Positions 1-7,845 of a DNA stretch of 8,095 nucleotides are shown piece after piece. Numbering within the stretch: position 1 is the stretch's first letter; each line of letters starts with the position of its first letter. Both the position numbers and the translations under genes were made by a program. The notes beneath the pieces are model-generated. The model was not told the DNA's origin. It was given only the letters and a program-made list of their open reading frames with translations, and did no database searches. The stretch spans positions 1-8,095 of the forward strand of contig JADJQU010000030.1 of NCBI GenBank assembly GCA_016712565.1, in the 5' to 3' direction. The stretch comes from Planctomycetota bacterium. GTDB lineage: Bacteria; Planctomycetota; UBA1135; GCA-002686595.

Positions 1-677
1 GGCACCTGGGCCTCGATGCGCTCGCGCATGCCGGGCTCGGGCCAAAGTCGCTCGGAGGCTCCTTCGGTGTGGAACGGCCCCGGGGCGATGGCGTTGACGC
101 GGATCCCGAAGCGCGCCCATTCGACCGCAAACGTGCGCGTCATGGCCAAGACACCGGCCTTGGCGCTGGCCGAGTGCACGACGCCGGGCATGCCGGTCCA
201 GGCGTAGGTGGCGACCACGTTGAGGATCTGGCCGCCGCCCTTCTCGATCATCGTGCGGCCCACGTAGCGCGAGCAGTAGAAGGTGCCGTCGAGCACGATG
301 CCCAGCACGCTGCGCCAGGCCCGGGCGGACAGGCGTTCGGCGGGGCATAGGAAATTGCCCGCGGCGTTGTTCACGAGCATGTCGATGCGGCCGTGACGCG
401 CGGCGAGTTCCAGGGCCGCGCGCTCCACCGCGACCGGTTCGCGCACGTCCAGGGGCAGGGCCTCCATGGACCAGCCCCGGGCGTTGGCTTCCGCGAGCAC
501 GCCCCCATGGTGCGCCGGATTGCGCGAGGCCACGATCACCCGGGCCCCCAGGGCCGCCAGGGCCCGCGAGATCTCCAACCCCAGACCCGTGCCGCCGCCG
601 GTCACCAGGGCCACCTTGCCGGAGAAGGTGCCCGCGGGGAGCCAGCGCGCTCCGGCGGGCAGGTCGGTCTCTTGCAT
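1..677 (-). CDS. SDR-family 2,4-dienoyl-CoA / trans-2-enoyl-CoA reductase-like oxidoreductase (C-terminus cut by window edge)
   Basis: Expected role: NADPH-dependent reduction of an unsaturated acyl-CoA in the cytoplasm. Translating the complement from the ATG at 677-675 gives 225 codons without a stop before the edge. A Rossmann fold is clear: VALVTGGGTGLG (about residues 22-33) is the cofactor loop, NNAAGNF (103-109) is the hallmark of the DECR/PECR branch, and RVNAIAPGP (193-201) follows the active site. The active-site segment reads HSASAK, so Lys173 of the usual YxxxK pair is kept and Ser169 sits where most SDRs have Tyr. This substitution is known in dienoyl-CoA reductases and supports that branch over FabG. 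The start was chosen because it leaves a normal 20-residue lead-in to the first strand; no clear Shine-Dalgarno precedes it. The gene lies 31 nt downstream of the small membrane protein on the same strand, so co-transcription is likely. Dienoyl- and enoyl-CoA substrates cannot be told apart here. Confidence 0.88.
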   Translation of the reverse strand, partial: MQETDLPAGARWLPAGTFSGKVALVTGGGTGLGLEISRALAALGARVIVASRNPAHHGGVLAEANARGWSMEALPLDVREPVAVERAALELAARHGRIDMLVNNAAGNFLCPAERLSARAWRSVLGIVLDGTFYCSRYVGRTMIEKGGGQILNVVATYAWTGMPGVVHSASAKAGVLAMTRTFAVEWARFGIRVNAIAPGPFHTEGASERLWPEPGMRERIEAQV

Positions 678-708
678 GACGCCAGCGTGACCGACGCCGA
701 GCGAGCGA

Positions 709-1218
709 TCAATACTCGCGCGTGTCGGAGTCGGGATGCTGGGCCCAGCCGCGTTCGAAGGCCTTTTGCAGGGCCTTGGCACCCTCCGCCTCGGGAGTCC
801 GCGGTGCCTTCGGCGGTTCGGCGGGGTCGCTCTGGCCGGGCTCGCCGGGTTCCCCCGGCTCGGGCGGCTCCGTTGGCTTGGGCGGCTCCGGCGGCTGGTC
901 GGGAGTCGCCGGTTCCGGCCAGGGTGCCTGCTCGTGCTCGCCGTGACCCGTGTGCCGCTCGATGCGGTCGGCGATCTCGTCCCATTCGACGTTGCCCAGC
1001 TCGCGGCCCACGAACGCCAATCCGGCGAACACCGCGAAGGCGATCAGGCCGGTGAGGGCGAGTCCCCCGAGGAAGCACGCCAGGAGGCAGCCTCCCGCGG
1101 CGCCCAGGGGCGCTTCGCGCCCGCGGGCCGCCAGGCGGTAGGCCACGATGCCCAGAATCGCGAGCAGGAACAGAAAGGCGCCGAAGAGCGCGAGAGCAAT
1201 GACGATGGCGGGTTCCAT
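709..1218 (-). CDS. Small two-helix membrane protein with Pro/Glu-rich C-terminal tail, unknown function
   Basis: A 169-residue protein I do not recognise. Two hydrophobic stretches (about residues 4-27 and 42-70) are joined by a short basic loop (Arg28, Arg32, Arg34), which suggests a hairpin with the loop in the cytoplasm. After the second helix comes an acidic, His-containing stretch (about 72-98) and then a low-complexity tail (99-143) of EPP, EPGEPGEPG and AEPPKAP units. It ends with a short charged segment containing a probable helix (144-158). The tail could be a spacer or a protein-binding segment; no catalytic motif is visible. The start is supported by GAGG five nt upstream (1227-1224) and by a hydrophobic helix starting straight after Met1. 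GC-rich sequence makes false open frames common, but the helix pair followed by a polar tail is protein-like. It precedes the SDR by 31 nt on the same strand and is probably the first gene of that unit. Confidence 0.68.
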   Translation of the reverse strand: MEPAIVIALALFGAFLFLLAILGIVAYRLAARGREAPLGAAGGCLLACFLGGLALTGLIAFAVFAGLAFVGRELGNVEWDEIADRIERHTGHGEHEQAPWPEPATPDQPPEPPKPTEPPEPGEPGEPGQSDPAEPPKAPRTPEAEGAKALQKAFERGWAQHPDSDTREY

Positions 1219-1223
1219 GGCGG

Positions 1224-1227
1224 CCTC
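1224..1227 (-). promoter_or_regulatory. Shine-Dalgarno GAGG for the membrane-protein gene
   Basis: On the minus strand GAGG lies five nt before the ATG at 1218-1216, which fixes that start. Several other genes in the window show no comparable site. Confidence 0.45.
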
Positions 1228-1269
1228 GGGGGAAGGGAGTCGGGTGGCGCCCCTTGCGTTCGGCGGCCC

Positions 1270-1275
1270 ATTCTA
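1270..1275 (-). promoter_or_regulatory. Candidate -10 box (TAGAAT) for the membrane protein / SDR unit
   Basis: TAGAAT is an island of A/T in very GC-rich DNA, on the minus strand about 51 nt before the ATG at 1218. The transcript would start near 1263 and carry a leader of about 45 nt that includes GAGG. No TTGACA-like -35 is visible at the normal spacing. The hexamer matches the -10 hexamer proposed for coaD, which raises its plausibility. Confidence 0.35.
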
Positions 1276-1350
1276 TTCGGGGGCCTGGGTCGCCAGGCCG
1301 GCGGCGCGGGGCCCGCGGCTCTCGAGGCGGCCGCGGCAGTGGGGCCGGCT

Positions 1351-1373
1351 CCCCGGGGGCCCTGGCCCCGGGG
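1351..1373. repeat. GC-only inverted repeat (strong hairpin) in divergent intergenic region
   Basis: CCCCGGGGGCC and GGCCCCGGGG flank a short spacer and can pair nearly perfectly with one bulged G. The region lies between divergent genes (starts at 1218 and 1496), so a terminator role is unlikely. It may simply reflect composition or act on transcription of either gene. Confidence 0.4.
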
Positions 1374-1421
1374 GGGCCGCCGGGGCCACGCGGGAGGTCG
1401 AATCTCCGGGCCCCGGGCCCC

Positions 1422-1437
1422 CCGCGCGAGCGCGCGG
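1422..1437. repeat. Perfect 7-bp inverted repeat with AG spacer
   Basis: CCGCGCG and CGCGCGG are separated by AG. The repeat lies about 40 nt upstream of the proposed -10 of the aldehyde dehydrogenase gene. The same architecture (7-bp GC arms, AG centre) occurs at 3066-3081. It could be an operator-like palindrome or chance in GC-rich DNA. Confidence 0.35.
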
Positions 1438-1477
1438 AAGGATGGTCCGCGGCGGCACGATGGACGCCGCTCGCGGC

Positions 1478-1486
1478 TGGTAGATT
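1478..1486 (+). promoter_or_regulatory. Extended -10 promoter (TGGTAGATT) abutting the aldehyde dehydrogenase start
   Basis: TGG followed by TAGATT fits the TGn-TAnnnT extended -10 pattern and ends nine nt before the ATG at 1496. Transcription would begin at or within a few nt of the start codon, giving a leaderless or near-leaderless mRNA. This agrees with the absence of a Shine-Dalgarno. The same element precedes coaD at almost the same distance. Confidence 0.5.
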
Positions 1487-1495
1487 GTCGCGCCC

Positions 1496-3049
<1,554 letters not shown>

Positions 3050-3065
3050 ACAGCCCCGGCACTCT

Positions 3066-3081
3066 CGCCGCGAGCGCGGCG
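3066..3081. terminator. Candidate bidirectional terminator hairpin between convergent genes
   Basis: CGCCGCG and CGCGGCG pair perfectly around AG in the 33-nt gap between the stop of the dehydrogenase (3049) and the stop of the HEAT gene (3083). Position is the main argument. There is no T-tract on either side, so a classical intrinsic terminator is not shown. Confidence 0.4.
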
Positions 3082-3082
3082 G

Positions 3083-4446
3083 CTAGTCGCGCCGCGGCGG
3101 CGGGATTGCGGCACTGGCGGAGGTGCGACCCTCGGGCAGCGGCGCGGACCAGGCACTGCGATTGGCCGTCCACCAGTCCAGCCAGGCGCGCGTGGTTCCC
3201 CCGGCGTCGACGCCCGTCAGATTCGCGAGCGAGTTGCGCACCAGGCGCGTCTCGGTCGCGAAGCTCAGCGAGTAGCTGCCCAGGACCCGCGCATCGAGCA
3301 CCGAGCCCTCGATCAGGGTGTTGATCTGCGGATCGGCGACCGCGGAGAACTGCGCCACCTCCACGTCGAAGTCCTGCACGTAGGCCGTTTGGGTGCCGAC
3401 GAACAGGTAGCTCGAGGCCGCGGCCGAAGTTCGGCCCGCCTGCACCGCGGAATGGACGTTCCCCAGGTAGGTCATCAAGGGTTCCACCGATTCGCGGTAG
3501 CCCATGACTCCCAGGGCCTGAATCGAATTCTCGCGCAACCTGGGATTGGTGGAGCTCAGGGCCCGCAGGGCGGGCGCGGTGACGCTCGGATCACCCACGC
3601 TCCGCAGCGCCCGCGCCGCCTCGCTGCGCACTTCGTCCGCGCCGTCGAGCACCGAGCGGTTGATCAACTCGCGCACGTCGTCCACCTGCAGGGCCTTGCC
3701 GGGGAACAGTCGCCGCAGGGCGAGCGCCGCCACGGCCCGCAGGCGCGGCGAATGGGAGGCCAGCTGCTGGCGCAGGTCCTTGCGCAGCTCGTCGCTGGTG
3801 CCGCCGGCGCCCAGTCGCAGCACCGCCAGTTCGCGCACCGCGGGCGTGGCGTTGGCGGCCACGCGCAGGGTGCCCAGGGTCGGTTCGTCACCGGCCAGGG
3901 CCGCGTCGAGCGCCGCGATGCGGAGGCGCGGCGCGAACTCGGCGGTGACGCGCAGTGCCAGGGCATGGTCCGGATCGACGGAGAGCGCGCGATCCAGTTG
4001 GCTGAGTCCCTCGGTGGAGAGGCCGCGACGCAGCATCCAATCCCCGAGCGCGGCCCTGCCGGAGGCTTGGGATGCGCGCGGTGAGGCCACGACCTCCTGT
4101 TCCAGGCGGCGAGCCTCCGCCATCACGTCCCGTTCCAGGGCCACGCGCACGACGGTCGAGCCGTGCAGGGGAACCCACGGGCCGTTCGGGTCCCGCCCTG
4201 CAGCACCTCCCAGGTGTCGCCCACACGCCGGGCGCGCACGCGCAGCACGCGCCGTCGTCGAGGTCAAAGTCTTGCCGCGGCCTCGGTCTCCGCCGCGGTG
4301 CCGGCCTCAGGGGTCTGGCCTGCGCTCGCAGGAGCGGGAGCGTCCTGGGCGAGAGCTGGGGTCGAACCCTCGGCCCGCGGCAGCGCCACGGGCGTGAAGA
4401 GGCAGAGCACCGCGACCCAGGGGGGCAGATGTCGGATGTGGCTCAT
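3083..4446 (-). CDS. Secreted HEAT-repeat / TPR-like protein, frame-interrupted near its N-terminus
   Basis: The ATG at 4446-4444 starts a Sec-type signal peptide (MSHIRH, hydrophobic core WVAVLCLFTPVAL, likely cleavage near ALAQ). That frame stops at 4266-4264. The rest continues in other frames: QDFDLDDG, then RVLRVRARRVGDTWEVLQGG, then RDPNGPWVPLHG, which runs on to the TAG at 3085-3083. Changes fall near 4272-4285, 4245-4254 and 4190-4197, and the stitched text reads as one sensible protein of about 450 residues. The intact 3' part can be read from an in-frame TTG at 4267, but that start gives a meaningless N-terminus. Counting from 4267, a TPR-like unit lies at about 74-105 (PDHALAL) and HEAT-like helices at about 140-268. 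A C-terminal block (280-375) contains AYVQDFDVEVAQ, LDARVLG and WLDWW, which I recall from Planctomycetota HEAT proteins. Likely a periplasmic or surface scaffold; function unknown. GGAG lies 11 nt before the ATG. The indels may be sequencing errors. Confidence 0.72.
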
Positions 4447-4533
4447 GACCTTGCTGACTCCATAGGACGGACTTCCGGCTGGCCCGCGATGGGGGGGCGC
4501 CGCCCACGGTACTTCACCAACAACCGAGGGGGG

Positions 4534-7221
4534 TTACGGGGCGCGGCGGCTCCCGCGGACGATCGATCGGCGTTGCCGTGGGTGTGGGGCCGCCGCGGGC
4601 CGCCCCAGGCAGGTCCCCGGGACAAGGTCGCCGTGACGCGGGCCCCGGGACAAGGGCCCTGGGGCAAGGCGAGGCCCCATTCCCTCGCGAGGGCGTGGCG
4701 GAAACCCCGCGGGCGCAGGGACAGAGGCTGCCTCCGGCTCGACCACATCGATCCGTCTGCCAGGCAGCCTCAGGACCTGCCCGCGGTGATCCGCTCGGGC
4801 CTCAGGTGACCCGCGGCCATCCAGCCAGGGGCCTCCGGGGTGACTTTGACCCGCGCCCGGAGGTTCGCTCGATGGCGAGGTCTTTGCGAGTTTCGTGCCA
4901 TGGGGCGGCCTTCCCGGGCGAATTCGCCCCATCCTGGGTCAGGATCAGCGGCGGTGCTCCGGCGGTCGCTCGGCCCGGACACCCGCCGTGCCCTCGGGAG
5001 TCCAGGCGAGCGGCCAGGCCCCGCAGAAGTGTGAGAGTTGCGTCAGGAAGGCGCTCGGGGAGCTCCAGAAGGCCGATTCCCACGTCCAGGTGCCCGGAGG
5101 TGTGCGGTAGCCGCTCACCCCATTGTGCGGGTAGCGCACCTATCCAGCCCCTCGGGCGTGTCCGCTCCAGCAGCCAGGCCAGCCCGCCGGAGTGGTCCGG
5201 TCTCGCGCGCAGCAAGGGACGCAGGGCGTCCTGGGCCGGCCGCGGTCGATCCCGGGAGCCGCAATCGAAGATCCAGCCCGGCTCCCCGGGGCCTCGGAAG
5301 ACGACCGCCGTGCCGTGGCCCACGGCCAAGGCGTGGAGCTCGAAGTCGGCGGGCGCGGCCGACCAGGGCAGGGCCAGCGCCGCGGCGGAGGCCAGGCTCG
5401 CGGCCAGGCGGGGGCTCCAGCCGCGGCCAGCGACCCGGGAACGCCCGTGCCGGCGGAGCTTCCGGTCTCAGCCCCGGCCGAGTCCGCCCCACGACCCACC
5501 ACCCCAACCCCACGGCTCCACAGACGAGCCAGCCCTGACGCTCGGGAAGGAGCATCGGCGTGCCCGGAAGGCTGTCCACGAAGGACATGGCCTCCATCAG
5601 GGCCTCTCCGGTGCCCGTGAAGAGCACCTCCAGCGGGGCCCAGGGGGTGAGCAGCATCAGCATGCCGCTGACGAACAGCAGCACGAACAGCGGCGCCAGG
5701 AGCGGCGTCGTGAGCACACCCCAGGGGCAGGCCTCTCCGAAGGTCCACCAAATCACCGGGGCCGTGGCGCACACCGCCGACAGGGAGGCCGCGACCCCCG
5801 TGATGCCGGCGCGGACCGCGCGGCGCCGCCACGCCGCGAGGCATGCTCGCCAGGGACCGTGGAGCAGCTCCCGTGGGGCGGTCTCCAGATGCACGCCCAG
5901 GCTCCGTGTCAGGCACGCCGCCACGGGTCGCGTGCCCAGGATCAGTCCCAGGGTGGCGCCATAGGAGAGTTGCACCGAGACCTCGCACACGGCTCCGGGG
6001 TCCAGCCAGCATTCGAAGACCAGCGCCGCGGCCCACAGGGTCAGCGCATCGATCCGACGGCTGACCCCGTTCGGCGCGCGGCCGGACACCGACACGGTGG
6101 CCGCCAGGGCCACGGCCACCGCCGCTCGTCGCACCGGGGCACCGCCCCCCGTGAGCGGCGCATAGGCGAGGCACAGGATCACGGAGATCGACATGGTGAT
6201 CAGCACCGGCACCTGTTGCCGCCGAGGCCAGCGTTTTCGGCGAACTCGCCCGGGGTCGCGAAGGGGCGCACGATCCACAGGGCCATCATGGCCACGTGCC
6301 AGCCACTGACGGCCAACACATGGCGCAGTCCGTTGCGCGTGAACAGGTCCGCCACTTCGGGATCGAGGGCCCGGCTGTCCCCCAGGAGGAAGGCCTGGGC
6401 CAGGGCGCCCGCCCGGGGATCCGCGAGTTGCGCCGCGCGCCGATCGAGGTGCTCGCGCCAGCGCGAACAGGCCCACAGGCTCCGGCTCGACACCGCGGAG
6501 GCGCAGCACCTCGTCGGCCGCAACGGGAATCGGGTGCTCGCTGGGCTCCGGCCACGGGCCGGCGCCCACCGGCGCGCGTTGTGGCGAGACGGTGTCGCGG
6601 GCCCGGCCCGTGATCGGCAGGGGACCTCGGGCCGCGAGGGGCGGCGGCGCGCCCCGCAGGATCCGCACGCGCTCGCCGTGGAGGGCCGCGCCGTTCGGCA
6701 ACTCGAAGCGGCGTGCGCCCGACCCGCCACCGCGCCCCGGTTAGGTGCCGCTGACTTCCGGATTCGCCCGTGCGGCGGACGCTCCACTGTCCTCCAGGCC
6801 GTGATCGACGGACTCCCGGTCCGCGATCGGCGGCGAAACGCCACCGCAGGGCTCCGACACAGACGGTCGCGCCAGTGCGCCCGGCCAGCCCTTGCCGGAC
6901 CGCGGCACTCCCCGACACGCCAACCGGGCAATAAAGAGAGCTCCGGCCAGGCGCCAGGCGATCCATCCGGCTTGCCCGGGATAGCGCAGCCTCTCCCCAG
7001 GCCTTGGAACTGCCCCAGCCCCAGGCGCCGGCCGCGGAGCCCGCCGCCAGGGCCGCCGCGACCCAGAGCAGCGGGCGGTTCGGCTGCGCGCCGAAGGCCG
7101 ACCGTGGACGGGCTCCGGCAGGCCCGAGGGAAGTTGCGGGGCTCACGCTTCCACGACCGGGTCGGGGCCTCGCGGAGCGCGGAAATCCCGGGAATCCAGC
7201 GCCCACCAAGGCCTGCGGCAT
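4534..7221 (-). CDS. comEC: ComEC/Rec2-family DNA internalisation channel, broken by multiple frame changes
   Basis: ComEC forms the inner-membrane channel for single-stranded DNA uptake during transformation. No single frame covers it, but family text appears in order on the minus strand. First come two N-terminal helices (PLLWVAAALAAGSAAGAW near 7075-7020; GWIAWRLAGALFIARLA near 6965-6915), then a DUF4131-like segment (FELPNGAALHGERVRILRG near 6700). The competence signature ALAQAFLLGDSRALDP...GLRHVLAVSGWHVAMM follows (6420-6270), then the channel core (6230 to about 5420). A metallo-beta-lactamase-like tail comes last (from about 5420). Frame changes fall near 6985, 6900-6870, 6720, 6460, 6235, 5490-5420 and repeatedly below 5130. 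Both ends are uncertain: ATG at 7221 or a GTG near 7146 for the start; TAA at 4536-4534 is the last plausible stop, although recognisable text ends near 4735. The gene diverges from coaD. Its identity is sure, its integrity is not. Expected intact length is about 800-900 residues. Confidence 0.75.
4615..4669. repeat. Short direct repeat (13 nt, two exact copies plus a degenerate third)
   Basis: CCCCGGGACAAGG occurs at 4615-4627 and 4643-4655. A related CCCTGGGGCAAGG is at 4657-4669. The first two copies are spaced by 28 nt. They lie where ComEC similarity has faded out, so they may be a tail of low complexity or intergenic sequence before the HEAT gene. Confidence 0.4.
4735..5420 (-). other. 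ComEC C-terminal metallo-beta-lactamase-like domain, degenerate
   Basis: The domain opens with a membrane helix (SLASAAALALPW), then ELHALAVGHGTAVVF and WIFDCGSRDRP, the usual first strands of the ComEC beta-lactamase domain. The metal-binding HxHxDH segment is not present in full: text jumps from LRPLLRA straight to RPDHSGGLAWLLER (DH codons at 5197-5192). Further on LILTQDG (near 4945) stands for the LLTGD motif, PPHGT (near 4900) for PHHGS, and QVLRLPGRRIDVVEPEA (near 4770-4725) for the last strands, in changing frames. Metal binding is not expected from this reading. The cause may be missing bases or real loss. Confidence 0.5.
5420..6235 (-). other. ComEC channel core: longest clean coding segment of the broken gene
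   Basis: One continuous frame runs from VPVLITMSISVILCLAY to WLVCGAVGLGWWVVGRT. It holds the family landmarks YAPLTGGGAPVRRAAV, an internal helix pair with DALTLWAAALVFECWLDPGAV, and QLSYGATLGLILG (the conserved QLSFxATxGL motif). Several more helices follow, such as APLFVLLFVSGMLMLL. A short extra Arg/Ala-rich loop near 5860-5800 precedes GVAASLSAVCATAPVIWWTFG. This is the stretch to use for a homology search. Confidence 0.75.
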
Positions 7222-7311
7222 CCCCGGGCCGCGCCCGGGAGGCCCCCAGCCCGCCGCGGGAACTCCCGGTGCGCGACGATTCGCGGCGCCGCGGGGCAGT
7301 CACCTGTGCGA

Positions 7312-7320
7312 TGGTAGAAT
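7312..7320 (+). promoter_or_regulatory. Extended -10 promoter (TGGTAGAAT) abutting the coaD start
   Basis: TGG followed by TAGAAT ends 11 nt before the ATG at 7332, so transcription should begin roughly five nt before the start codon. No Shine-Dalgarno is seen between them; the spacer is C-rich. No -35 is visible, which an extended -10 can tolerate. The same element and spacing precede the aldehyde dehydrogenase gene. Confidence 0.5.
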
Positions 7321-7331
7321 CTTCGCCCCCC

Positions 7332-7845
7332 ATGTCGCCCGCCGCCCCCTCAGGACACGCGCTGTTCCCCGGCACCTTCGATCCGGTGACCCTGGGCCAT
7401 CTCGACCTCCTGCGGCGGGCCGCGCGCCTCTACGGCCGCCTGACCGTCGCCGTGGCCCACAACGCCACCAAGCAGGAACTCCTGCCCATCGCGGAACGGA
7501 TCACCCTGCTGCGCGAGGTGACCCGCGACCTCCCCGGCGTCGAGGTGGTGCGGGTGGACGGCCTCGTGGTCCCGCGCCTGCAGGCCCTCGGCGCCCGCGT
7601 GATCGTGCGCGGCGTGCGCAGCGGCCGCCGACCTGGAGTACGAGATCAGATGGCGCACAGATCGCGCTCGCCCCCGGGATCGAGACCGTGATCCTGGCCG
7701 GCAACGCCGGAGCACTCCCATCTCCAGCACCCTCGTGCGTCAGATCGCGGGGCTGGGAGGCAATCTCGAGTCCTTCGTGCCGCCGCCGATCGCCGCCCGC
7801 CTGCGGCCGGGGAAGACCCAGAAGAAGAAGCGCCCATCCCCATGA
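7332..7845 (+). CDS. coaD: Phosphopantetheine adenylyltransferase (CoaD), interrupted by clustered indels
   Basis: CoaD adenylates 4'-phosphopantetheine to dephospho-CoA, the penultimate step of CoA synthesis, in the cytoplasm. The N-terminal half is clean: ALFPGTFDPVTLGHLDLL carries the nucleotidyltransferase TxGH motif, and NATKQELLPIAERITLL and ARVIVRGVRS follow as in the family. Beyond Ser97 the family text continues but hops frames: AADLEYEI from 7624, QMAH from 7647, ALAPGIETVILA from 7664, PEHSH from 7707, then ISSTLVRQIAGLGGNLESFVPP from 7720 to the TGA at 7843-7845. The first change needs one extra base at about 7623; the others look like missing bases. As read literally, the first frame stops after about 119 codons near 7691. 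Restored length is about 170 residues, normal for CoaD. Since coaD is usually essential, sequence error is likelier than decay. The stop overlaps the ridA start (ATGA), so the two are probably translationally coupled. Confidence 0.88.

Noticed and set aside
4264..4446. A separate 60-residue secreted peptide gene
   Set aside because: It starts with a signal peptide but ends in an abrupt stop immediately before text that continues as the HEAT protein in neighbouring frames; better read as that protein's N-terminus.
4447..4533. A dedicated promoter for the HEAT gene in the 87 nt upstream
   Set aside because: A weak TATGGA-like hexamer is present, but nothing comparable to the TAGAAT-type boxes seen elsewhere; co-transcription with comEC is equally possible.
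4578..7691. A 1037-codon open frame on the plus strand, antisense to comEC and running into the start of coaD
   Set aside because: The translation is Arg/Pro/Gly/Ala-rich with no domain text until it reaches coaD in the same frame. The minus strand holds ordered ComEC motifs over the same interval. Long stop-free antisense frames are expected at this GC content.
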